Below, piece after piece: positions 1-5,755 of a stretch of 7,642 bases of DNA. The notes beneath the pieces are model-generated. The model worked only from the letters and a program-made list of their open reading frames with translations. It was not told the DNA's origin and did no database searches. Position numbers and translations under genes: made by a program. The stretch is from Bacteroidota bacterium (GTDB taxonomy: Bacteria; Bacteroidota; Bacteroidia; NS11-12g; UBA955). Position 1 is the stretch's first letter. Each line of letters starts with the position of its first letter. Location: the NCBI GenBank assembly GCA_030836345.1, contig JAURQA010000037.1:1-7642 (forward strand), read 5' to 3'.

Positions 1-627
1 CCCTCCTTTTTGCAAGGCTACATCAATTTTACCGTCTTCTCTTATTTTAGAAATGTATCCTTTGGTTGTATCTCCAACCTCAATAGCACTAAATATTTCG
101 TTGTCATATATTAAGCCAATATAGCATTGATCTATAATAACCTTAAAACCCAAGGGGGTCTTTTGAGCAATAATCAAATCTACTTCTTGGCGTTCCTCTA
201 ATTCCTTTTCCTCATTGGATAAGAACTTCTCGTATCGTTGACTCGCCACAATTCTGTCACTAGCCCTATCAAAATATATAAATACAAATACCTTATCCCC
301 TACTTTGGGTTCTTTCTTTTGTTCCCTAAAGGGAAGCAGGACGTCTTTTGGCAAACCCCAATCCAAAAATGCACCCACTCGGTTTACCTCAAGCACATCC
401 AAACATGCAAATTGCTCTGCTTGTGCCTTGGGCGTTTCTGTCGTTGCAATAATTCGATCTTCAGAATCGAGGTAAACAAATACCTTGAGCATGTCGCCTA
501 TTTTAGTTCCAGCAGGTATATATCGTTTGGGAAGCAGAATGTCACCATCCTCATCATCATCTAAGAACAATCCAAAATCAACCATACGGCTCACCTTAAT
601 TAAATTATACTGCCCAATTTCTGCCAT
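1..627 (-). CDS. CvfB-like S1 RNA-binding protein (3' end missing)
   Basis: The frame reads from ATG at 627 to the window edge without a stop, giving 209 residues; the C-terminus lies outside. The protein starts MAEIGQYNLIKVSRMVDFGL and holds about three successive S1/OB-like units: residues 5-60 (GLFLDDDEDGDILLPKRY), 72-130 (VNRVGAFLDWGLPKDVLLPF, then VGDKVFVFIYFD) and 148-209 (PLGFKVIIDQCYIGLIYDNE, then GDTTKGYISKIREDGKID). This is the arrangement of the CvfB family (about 280 aa, usually ending in a winged-helix domain, which would be the missing part). Family members are cytoplasmic RNA-binding proteins linked to post-transcriptional control; the exact target here cannot be read. The start is chosen because the first S1 unit begins at once after it and a TAnnTTTG box sits 5 nt upstream. 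It is divergent from the rhodanese gene. Family assignment is confident, function less so. Confidence 0.9.
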   Translation of the reverse strand, partial: MAEIGQYNLIKVSRMVDFGLFLDDDEDGDILLPKRYIPAGTKIGDMLKVFVYLDSEDRIIATTETPKAQAEQFACLDVLEVNRVGAFLDWGLPKDVLLPFREQKKEPKVGDKVFVFIYFDRASDRIVASQRYEKFLSNEEKELEERQEVDLIIAQKTPLGFKVIIDQCYIGLIYDNEIFSAIEVGDTTKGYISKIREDGKIDVALQKGG

Positions 628-632
628 GGATG

Positions 633-640
633 CAAAGGTA
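633..640 (-). promoter_or_regulatory. Bacteroidota -7 box for the CvfB-like gene
   Basis: On the minus strand this reads TACCTTTG, an exact match to the Bacteroidota -7 consensus TAnnTTTG. Only 5 nt separate it from the ATG at 627, so the transcript would be leaderless or nearly so. I see no clear TTG-type -33 box at the expected distance, which lowers confidence. Confidence 0.5.
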
Positions 641-653
641 GGTTTGAAATACC

Positions 654-661
654 TACTTTTG
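654..661 (+). promoter_or_regulatory. Bacteroidota -7 box for the rhodanese gene
   Basis: TACTTTTG matches TAnnTTTG exactly and ends 4 nt before the ATG at 666, again implying a leaderless or near-leaderless transcript. No good -33 element is visible about 19-21 bp upstream. Confidence 0.5.
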
Positions 662-665
662 CAGC

Positions 666-977
666 ATGCTTTTAAATGTAATAAAACGTCTTTTTGGGCT
701 CGCTCCAAAAACTAACTTTGCTGAATTGGTAAGTCAAGGAGCTCTGATTTTAGATGTCAGAACCCCTCAAGAATTTAACTCCGGACATATTGCCAAAAGC
801 AAAAACATAGCTGTACAAGAATTAGGCAATAAGCTTGGTAAACTGCCTAAAGACAAAGTTATTATCACCTGTTGCGCGAGTGGCATGCGCAGCGCTGCTG
901 CCAAAAGCATGCTTAAATCTAATGGGTTTCAGGCATATAATGGAGGCGCATGGACACGCTTACAATCAAAAATCTGA
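666..977 (+). CDS. Single-domain rhodanese-like sulfurtransferase
   Basis: This 103-aa protein is one rhodanese domain with a short basic N-terminus ([15 protein letters not shown]). The N-terminal rhodanese signature is [16 protein letters not shown] (residues 27-42). The active-site loop is CASGMR (70-75), with Cys70 the expected persulfide-carrying residue, preceded by a second cysteine (Cys69). The protein closes with the usual [14 protein letters not shown] segment. Single-domain rhodaneses move sulfane sulfur from thiosulfate or persulfides to acceptors in the cytoplasm; the physiological acceptor is not evident. The next in-frame Met is residue 74, inside the active-site loop, so the ATG at 666 is the only sensible ATG start. 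The stop is 109 bp before the aconitase gene on the same strand. A role in supplying or protecting sulfur for the aconitase Fe-S cluster is possible but is inference from adjacency only. Confidence 0.92.
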   Translation: MLLNVIKRLFGLAPKTNFAELVSQGALILDVRTPQEFNSGHIAKSKNIAVQELGNKLGKLPKDKVIITCCASGMRSAAAKSMLKSNGFQAYNGGAWTRLQSKI

Positions 978-989
978 GTCTTTTGACTC
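976..989 (+). terminator. Small hairpin at the rhodanese stop codon, possible weak terminator
   Basis: GAGTC (976-980) and GACTC (985-989) form a 5-bp stem with a TTTT loop, overlapping the TGA stop at 975-977. No T-run follows on the plus strand, so termination is doubtful and read-through into aconitase is plausible. Confidence 0.2.
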
Positions 990-1069
990 TACCACCCATT
1001 CTCCTCTAGATTTCTTTTCTTCGGTTCTGAATTTAACCTGTGTGTGCTTTAATTCATCCCCAAATTTTG

Positions 1070-1077
1070 TATATTTG
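1070..1077 (+). promoter_or_regulatory. -7 box of the aconitase promoter
   Basis: TATATTTG matches TAnnTTTG and ends 9 nt before the aconitase ATG at 1087, implying a leader of only about 6 nt. A degenerate TTTA at 1048-1051 is about 18 bp upstream and could serve as -33. This suggests aconitase has its own promoter rather than relying on read-through from rhodanese. Confidence 0.5.
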
Positions 1078-1086
1078 CAAAACCTT

Positions 1087-3357
1087 ATGGCATTTGACTT
1101 AGACGTAATTAAAGCAGTATACGACCGCATGCCCGCGCGTGTTGAAAAGGCAAGAAAATTATTGGGAAAGCCCCTCACTCTTACCGAAAAGATTCTTTAC
1201 AATCACTTGTGGTCTGGAGATGATCTTTCTGAAAAGTTTGACAGAGGGGGAAGCTATGTAGACTTTGCCCCAGATCGTGTAGCTATGCAGGATGCTACAG
1301 CTCAAATGGCTTTATTGCAGTTTATGCAGGCTGGTAGACCCAAGGTTGCTGTGCCAAGTACGGTTCATTGCGACCACTTAATTATGGCTAAAACCGGGGC
1401 GGATGAAGATTTAGAATTTGCAAATGAGGAAAGCAAAGAAGTTTATGAATTCTTAGCCAGTGTGAGTGATAAATATGGCTTAGGGTTTTGGAAACCCGGA
1501 GCCGGAATTATTCATCAAGTAGTTTTAGAAAACTATGCATTCCCAGGTGGAATGATGATAGGAACCGATAGTCATACGGTAAATGCAGGTGGCTTAGGAA
1601 TGGTAGCCATAGGCGTTGGAGGTGCAGATGCGTGTGATGTCATGGCGGGATTACCCTGGGAATTAAAATTTCCTAAATTAATTGGCGTAAAACTTACAGG
1701 TAAATTAAGCGGTTGGACGGCTCCAAAAGATGTGATTTTAAAAGTGGCTGGTGTTTTAACTGCTAAAGGTGGAACGGGTGCTATTGTAGAATACTTTGGC
1801 GAAGGTGCTTATGCCATGAGTTGTACGGGTAAAGGAACCATTTGCAATATGGGAGCTGAAATAGGCGCTACTACATCTAATTTCCCTTACGATGAAAGCA
1901 TGGACCGCTACCTAAGAGCCACTGAAAGGTCAGAGATTGCAGATTTAGCGAACCAAGTAAAAGAACATTTATGTTCAGACCCCGAGGTTTATGCAAACCC
2001 AGAAAAATATTATGACGAAGTCATTGAAATCAACTTGAGCGAATTGGAACCTCATTTAAATGGGCCTTTCACTCCAGATTTAGCTACACCTATTAGTAAA
2101 ATGAAAGAAATGGCAGCTGCCAATGATTGGCCTCTAAAAATTGAGGTGGGTTTAATTGGAAGTTGTACCAACAGTAGTTACGAAGATATTTCAAGAGCTG
2201 CCTCTATCGCGCAACAAGCTGCTGATAATAACTTAAGACCAAAATCAGAATACACCATTACTCCAGGAAGTGAATTGGTAAGATACACGATTGAAAAAGA
2301 TGGATACTTAGACGTTTTCGACAAAATTGGCGCAAAGGTGTTTGCTAATGCCTGTGGCCCCTGTATAGGAATGTGGGCGCGTGTAGGAGCCGAGAAAAAA
2401 GAACGTAATACCATTGTTCATTCATTCAACAGAAACTTTGCCAAGCGTGCCGATGGAAACCCAAACACGATGGCTTTTGTAGGAAGTCCAGAATTGGTCA
2501 CGGCCATGGCCATTGCCGGAGATTTAGGATTTAATCCCTTAACAGATACGTTGACTAACGAAAATGGAGAACAAGTAAAATTAGAAGCCCCAAGCGGTCA
2601 CGAATTACCGCCAAATGGTTTTCATGTTGAAGATGCAGGTTATGAAGCACCCAAAGAAGATGGAACTAATGTTCAAGTAAAAGTATCTCCAGATAGTAAA
2701 CGATTGCAAATTTTGGAACCTTTTGCGGCTTGGAATGGTGAAAATTTAAAAGGGCTTAAGCTCTTAATAAAAGCACAAGGGAAATGTACCACTGATCATA
2801 TTTCTATGGCGGGTCCATGGTTAAAATTTCGGGGGCACTTAGATAACATTTCCAATAATATGCTTATTGGAGCCATTAACGCATTTAGCGGAAAAGCAGA
2901 TACGGTTCTTAATCAAATGACTGGCGAATACGACTCTGTGCCTAAAGTACAAAGAATGTATAAGGCAGCAGGCGAGTATAGTATGGTGGTAGGAGAAGAA
3001 AATTATGGAGAAGGAAGCTCAAGAGAGCATGCTGCCATGGAACCTAGACATTTAGGGGTACGCGCAGTTCTCGTAAAATCATTTGCTCGTATTCACGAAA
3101 CAAACTTGAAAAAACAAGGAATGCTTGGCCTGACCTTCGCAGACAAATCAGACTATGATAAAATTCAAGAGCACGATACCTTTGATATTTTGGGATTGAC
3201 TGATTTTACCCCAGGTAAAGCTTTGAGTATTGTGTTAAACCACAAAGACGGGAGTTCAGAAACCATTATGGCAAACCATACGTTTAACGAACAACAAATT
3301 GAATGGTTTAAAGCAGGTGCAGCATTGAATATTATTCGTGCAAATGCTGCTGGATAG
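1087..3357 (+). CDS. Aconitate hydratase (mitochondrial-type)
   Basis: This 756-aa protein interconverts citrate and isocitrate through cis-aconitate in the TCA cycle, using a [4Fe-4S] cluster in the cytoplasm. The three cluster ligands are visible: Cys360 in GSCTNSS, and Cys423 and Cys426 in ACGPCIGMW, close to the numbering of animal mitochondrial aconitase (358/421/424 in the pig enzyme). Other active-site motifs are TVHCDHL (92-98), [11 protein letters not shown] (159-169) and [10 protein letters not shown], where Ser644 matches the catalytic serine. Residues from about 35 to 480 form the core domains and about 560-690 the swivel domain. The length fits a complete enzyme. The ATG at 1087 is chosen because [20 protein letters not shown] is the normal N-terminus of Bacteroidota members and a -7 box precedes it; the reading frame stays open back to 835, inside rhodanese, but that extension has no family similarity. 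Gene names for this class vary (acnA/acn), so none is given. Confidence 0.97.
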   Translation: MAFDLDVIKAVYDRMPARVEKARKLLGKPLTLTEKILYNHLWSGDDLSEKFDRGGSYVDFAPDRVAMQDATAQMALLQFMQAGRPKVAVPSTVHCDHLIMAKTGADEDLEFANEESKEVYEFLASVSDKYGLGFWKPGAGIIHQVVLENYAFPGGMMIGTDSHTVNAGGLGMVAIGVGGADACDVMAGLPWELKFPKLIGVKLTGKLSGWTAPKDVILKVAGVLTAKGGTGAIVEYFGEGAYAMSCTGKGTICNMGAEIGATTSNFPYDESMDRYLRATERSEIADLANQVKEHLCSDPEVYANPEKYYDEVIEINLSELEPHLNGPFTPDLATPISKMKEMAAANDWPLKIEVGLIGSCTNSSYEDISRAASIAQQAADNNLRPKSEYTITPGSELVRYTIEKDGYLDVFDKIGAKVFANACGPCIGMWARVGAEKKERNTIVHSFNRNFAKRADGNPNTMAFVGSPELVTAMAIAGDLGFNPLTDTLTNENGEQVKLEAPSGHELPPNGFHVEDAGYEAPKEDGTNVQVKVSPDSKRLQILEPFAAWNGENLKGLKLLIKAQGKCTTDHISMAGPWLKFRGHLDNISNNMLIGAINAFSGKADTVLNQMTGEYDSVPKVQRMYKAAGEYSMVVGEENYGEGSSREHAAMEPRHLGVRAVLVKSFARIHETNLKKQGMLGLTFADKSDYDKIQEHDTFDILGLTDFTPGKALSIVLNHKDGSSETIMANHTFNEQQIEWFKAGAALNIIRANAAG

Positions 3358-3362
3358 CGCGC

Positions 3363-3441
3363 ATTTTAGATTTAGATTTTAAGTAGAAGATTGGTGAATG
3401 TGGAATTTACCTTCTAATTTGCAAGAAACTAAATCTAAAAT
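3363..3441. repeat. Nested inverted repeats before the four-helix-bundle gene
   Basis: ATTTTAGATTTAG (3363-3375) and CTAAATCTAAAAT (3429-3441) are a perfect 13-bp inverted repeat. Inside it, TAGAAG (3384-3389) and CTTCTA (3411-3416) form a second one. The left arm includes two tandem TTTAGA units (3365-3376), and the right arm ends exactly at the base before the ATG at 3442. The structure lies just after the aconitase stop. A transcript reading through from aconitase could fold it into a long stem that closes off the next start codon; it might also act as a weak terminator, although no clear T-run follows. Confidence 0.75.
3391..3421 (+). promoter_or_regulatory. Possible weak promoter for the four-helix-bundle gene
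   Basis: TTG (3391-3393) and TAATTTG (3415-3421) resemble the Bacteroidota -33 and -7 elements about 21 bp apart, but the -7 is one T short of TAnnTTTG. If used, transcription would start near 3425, leaving only the right arm of the inverted repeat in the leader. Confidence 0.25.
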
Positions 3442-3804
3442 ATGAAACGACTTCTTCAAAATAGGACGAAGCAATTCGCCTTAACCCTTATCGATTTCAC
3501 GGAATATTTACCGAAAAACCAGACGAGTAGTTTGCTTTCAAAGCATCTCATTAAAAGTGCCATTGCTCTAGGAGCAAATTACAGGGCAGTTTGTAGATCA
3601 AGAAGTGATCAAGAGTTTATCATTAGAATGAATTCAGTTTTATGCGAAGCAGATACCAGTGCCTATTGTCTCGAAATCATAGATGATAAGAACTGGGTGC
3701 CCATTGAGGACATTGCCCCACTCCGGATCGAGGCAGATGAACTCTGTGCTATATTTACCTCCTCCTTAAAAACAATTAGCACTCGGGTTAATAAACTCAG
3801 GTGA
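3442..3804 (+). CDS. Four-helix-bundle protein, S23/IVP-like
   Basis: This 120-aa protein belongs to the four-helix-bundle family first described from intervening sequences of 23S rRNA genes (S23/IVP; TIGR02436-like), which is related to the Avd accessory proteins of diversity-generating retroelements. The family pattern is visible: RTKQFALTLIDFTEYLP (residues 8-24), LSKHLIKSAIALGANYRA (32-49), then SRSDQEFIIRMNSVLCEADTSAYCLEII (53-80). The family is small, basic and thought to bind nucleic acid; its function when encoded alone is not established. No rRNA, reverse transcriptase or variable repeat is present here. The start follows a 13-bp inverted-repeat arm with no room for a Shine-Dalgarno site. 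It ends 17 bp from the convergent acyl-CoA reductase gene. Family confidence is high; role is unknown. Confidence 0.88.
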   Translation: MKRLLQNRTKQFALTLIDFTEYLPKNQTSSLLSKHLIKSAIALGANYRAVCRSRSDQEFIIRMNSVLCEADTSAYCLEIIDDKNWVPIEDIAPLRIEADELCAIFTSSLKTISTRVNKLR

Positions 3805-3821
3805 TGAAACTATATGATGTT

Positions 3822-4817
3822 TTAAGCGTTCTGAAGCAAGGCTTTTACCGTATCTACATTATCGGCAAAATCCCACAATTCTGTTTTTTGAGCCGTACCT
3901 AAAGGCAAATAATCTTGGCCAAGAATACATTGGATATCGGCCGAGTGATCCGCAATAAATAATTCAACCTCTTCAGGTGAATCGTAAAAACTATAATGAA
4001 TGGTACCGACCGGACTATATAGCTTTTCAGATTCATGTAAAATACCATAGCCAAAGTCAATATGAGGGTCTAAATCCAATAATAATAGGGCTTTATGATA
4101 GTGGTAATTGTTCGCATACTTATTGTGGTGAATATTGTCATGGTAGCCATCCCAGCTCTCAATAAGCGGCTTAAAATCATATCCTTTGGGGACCTTTAAG
4201 TGGGTTACACTGCGGCAACCTAAACCAAAGTAGGCAAAAATATCTTCTCCCAAGGCAATCATATCCTCTTTGCTTTCATCGCCCTTCAGCACTGCTAAGC
4301 TATTTCTGTTCTTACGCATCAATTTAGGCGTTTCTCTGAAGTAATACTCAAAAGTTCTTGCAGTACTGTCACTGCCCGTCACTACAACAAAGTCTACCCC
4401 ATTTAGCTTATCCACCCAGTCCACTCTGCCTTCCAATTCTGGAAAGTTTTCGATGGCCTTTTTGAGCCAAAATTTAGGAATATCCTCATCCAAACTACTA
4501 AGCTTTCCTTTAACAGTATAGCCACAAGCAAGACCCATTAACACATCATGCATTCCCACAGCCGGAATATTACCAGCCATGATGAGCCCCAAAGTTTTTT
4601 CATTTGCATTACCAGGGAAAGTGTAAGTCTCCATAAACGATGCAATCTTAGCCTCCTCCAAACTAGCTCTCCATTGCTGAAGTACCTTTGTAGTATTTTC
4701 ATGAGTAAACCAAGGGTTTTTTATTTCCGCCTGAGCCAAGACGGCATTCCATAAATGGTCCTCTTCAAAACCCAGTAAAGCCTGATAAAAGGAGAGGAGT
4801 ACTTTTTTTGAAAGCAT
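3822..4817 (-). CDS. LuxC-type acyl-CoA reductase
   Basis: This 331-aa cytoplasmic protein matches the short Bacteroidota branch of the LuxC/acyl-CoA reductase family (PF05893). Such enzymes reduce acyl thioesters to aldehydes with NAD(P)H through an acyl-cysteine intermediate. Visible landmarks are GLIMAGNIPAVGMHDVL (77-93), the VVTGSDSTARTFEYYF segment (145-160) of the nucleotide-binding fold, and the catalytic-cysteine region YFGLGCRSVTHL with Cys201. It is much shorter than Vibrio LuxC (about 480 aa), and no luxD/luxE partners are here, so bioluminescence is not implied; the natural substrate is unknown. The ATG at 4817 is separated by one base from the stop of the upstream beta-barrel gene (TAACATG), pointing to translational coupling. 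Family call is confident, substrate is not. Confidence 0.9.
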   Translation of the reverse strand: MLSKKVLLSFYQALLGFEEDHLWNAVLAQAEIKNPWFTHENTTKVLQQWRASLEEAKIASFMETYTFPGNANEKTLGLIMAGNIPAVGMHDVLMGLACGYTVKGKLSSLDEDIPKFWLKKAIENFPELEGRVDWVDKLNGVDFVVVTGSDSTARTFEYYFRETPKLMRKNRNSLAVLKGDESKEDMIALGEDIFAYFGLGCRSVTHLKVPKGYDFKPLIESWDGYHDNIHHNKYANNYHYHKALLLLDLDPHIDFGYGILHESEKLYSPVGTIHYSFYDSPEEVELFIADHSADIQCILGQDYLPLGTAQKTELWDFADNVDTVKALLQNA

Positions 4818-4818
4818 G

Positions 4819-5580
4819 TTATTTTTTCTTTGCGCTAAAGTGTATTCCTAGGTTCAAGTTAAATTGCGTGTACATATAGGATTCATCTCCCCCAGTTGGA
4901 ATTACTGGAATTCTAACCTGTGGTTGTATCACCAATTTAACTGGCTGGTTTACATCAATTATGAATTTGTACCCTGCAAATAATACGGCATTTACAGGCA
5001 CTCCAGGCGAACGGTAATTGTTAACTAAGCGCGTATCTGATCCTTCCTCCTCATAACCCTTGGTAAAAAAGGCAAGTTTTTTATCCCAAGCCCAAGAGGG
5101 AGCAACACCTAAACTAAGCCATTGCTCACTCCCTGCCTTGGGCAGTCCCATACGCGTTTCAAAAAACAAGGGAATCTCTACGGTACGCATTCTGGTGATG
5201 TAATAAAACGATGCACTCGCCTCAATAAAGCCCCCCACAATGCCTAAATCCTCGTGCTTATAAAATCCTAAAACGGGATCTTCGACTACACGTTTAAATC
5301 CATATTGCGCATACTCAAGGCCTATCCCAAACCTTTGATCCTCATTTTTTGCTACTGTATATCTGGCAAAGACATTTACAGACCCCCGCATTTTTCTATT
5401 CTTACTTACACTATCGCGGTATTGCGAAAGCCCTTGACTGTAGGAGCTTGGCTTAGATACCTTCAGTAAAATTGCATTTGAAATAGCAGGACTGGCTCCA
5501 ATTTCAAAATACTTATCTTTTGTTTGGCCTTGAATTTTTAAAGCAAAAAACAATAAACCAATGCTTAAAAGTATTCTCAT
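4819..5580 (-). CDS. Outer-membrane beta-barrel protein with signal peptide
   Basis: This 253-aa protein begins with a signal peptide (MRILLSIGLLFFALKIQG, likely cut before Q19) and lacks a lipobox cysteine. The mature part has alternating hydrophobic/polar strands rich in aromatic and Gly residues, such as VNVFARYTV, RFGIGLEYAQYGFKRV, GFIEASASFYYITRM, VEIPLFFETRMG, WLSLGVAPSWAW, AVLFAGYKFIIDV, KLVIQPQVRIPV and a final FNLNLGIHFSAKKK. This fits the Bacteroidota outer-membrane barrel (PorT-like, OMP_b-brl_2) type, probably 8-10 strands. I do not recognise a specific function; similarity to PorT of T9SS is only at the fold level. It is the first gene of a probable two-gene unit with the acyl-CoA reductase. 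A TAnnTTTG box lies 10 nt before the ATG. Confidence 0.8.
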   Translation of the reverse strand: MRILLSIGLLFFALKIQGQTKDKYFEIGASPAISNAILLKVSKPSSYSQGLSQYRDSVSKNRKMRGSVNVFARYTVAKNEDQRFGIGLEYAQYGFKRVVEDPVLGFYKHEDLGIVGGFIEASASFYYITRMRTVEIPLFFETRMGLPKAGSEQWLSLGVAPSWAWDKKLAFFTKGYEEEGSDTRLVNNYRSPGVPVNAVLFAGYKFIIDVNQPVKLVIQPQVRIPVIPTGGDESYMYTQFNLNLGIHFSAKKK

Positions 5581-5590
5581 ATTCTTCGTT

Positions 5591-5598
5591 CAAAGATA
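5591..5598 (-). promoter_or_regulatory. -7 box for the beta-barrel/acyl-CoA reductase unit
   Basis: On the minus strand this reads TATCTTTG, matching TAnnTTTG, 10 nt before the ATG at 5580. No good -33 TTG is spaced correctly (the nearest, at 5630-5628, is about 29 bp away). Confidence 0.45.
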
Positions 5599-5618
5599 AC
5601 ACTTAGATTAATGTGTTA
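5597..5618. repeat. Inverted repeat overlapping the -7 box
   Basis: TAACACTTA (5597-5605) is complementary to TAATGTGTTA (5609-5618) with one unpaired T, around a 3-nt centre. It overlaps the upstream edge of the -7 box, a position suited to a repressor or activator site. It could also be chance in AT-rich DNA. Confidence 0.35.
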
Positions 5619-5702
5619 AAACCCTCTCAAGGTCCAAAAAAAAGTACTTATTCTAATATTGATATTTTTCTTAGGCAGCGATGGTAAATCCAACTGCAAT
5701 AA

Positions 5703-5736
5703 AAAGCACCTTGAAGAATATTCTTCAAGGTGCTTT
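5703..5736 (-). terminator. Rho-independent terminator after the T9SS-sorted protein gene
   Basis: Positions 5703-5736 are a perfect 34-bp palindrome centred on AATATT, with the core arm GCACCTTGAAGA. Read on the minus strand it starts 19 nt after the stop of the gene ending at 5756 and is followed by a T-run (TTTTT, formed partly by the stem end) then ATTGC, the standard terminator layout. The remaining spacer, 5619-5702, shows nothing else I can support. Confidence 0.85.
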
Positions 5737-5755
5737 GATCAACTTATTTTTCTAT

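Larger units (their letters stand above)
633..661. repeat. Imperfect palindrome between divergent genes
   Basis: The left arm CAAAGGTAGGT (633-643) and right arm ACCTACTTTTG (651-661) are reverse complements at 10 of 11 positions, around a 7-nt centre (TTGAAAT). The outer 8 bases of each arm are the two opposed TAnnTTTG boxes. It fills most of the 38 bp between start codons at 627 and 666. It could be an operator for shared control of both genes, or simply the symmetry that results from two back-to-back promoters. Confidence 0.65.

Noticed and set aside
238..715. Two plus-strand open frames opposite the CvfB-like gene.
   Set aside because: They are antisense to a clearly recognisable minus-strand protein and give low-complexity, non-family translations.
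835..1086. Upstream in-frame extension of the aconitase reading frame (84 more codons).
   Set aside because: It overlaps rhodanese in another frame, has no similarity to aconitase, and the family N-terminus [16 protein letters not shown] begins at 1087 after a good -7 box.
2178..2414. Minus-strand open frame inside aconitase.
   Set aside because: It is a shadow of the conserved Fe-S ligand region of aconitase on the other strand.
3358..3441. Iron-responsive-element-like hairpin tied to aconitase.
   Set aside because: The structure follows the gene rather than preceding it and has no CAGUGN loop; nested inverted repeats explain it better.
3442..3804. Diversity-generating retroelement (Avd-like protein).
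   Set aside because: No reverse transcriptase, template repeat or variable repeat is in the window; only the protein fold family is shared.
3805..3845. Terminator between the convergent four-helix-bundle and acyl-CoA reductase genes.
   Set aside because: Only a 4-bp AAGC/GCTT pairing is visible, too weak to call.
3977..4754. Plus-strand open frames opposite the acyl-CoA reductase.
   Set aside because: Both are antisense to a conserved enzyme and have no family features or start signals.
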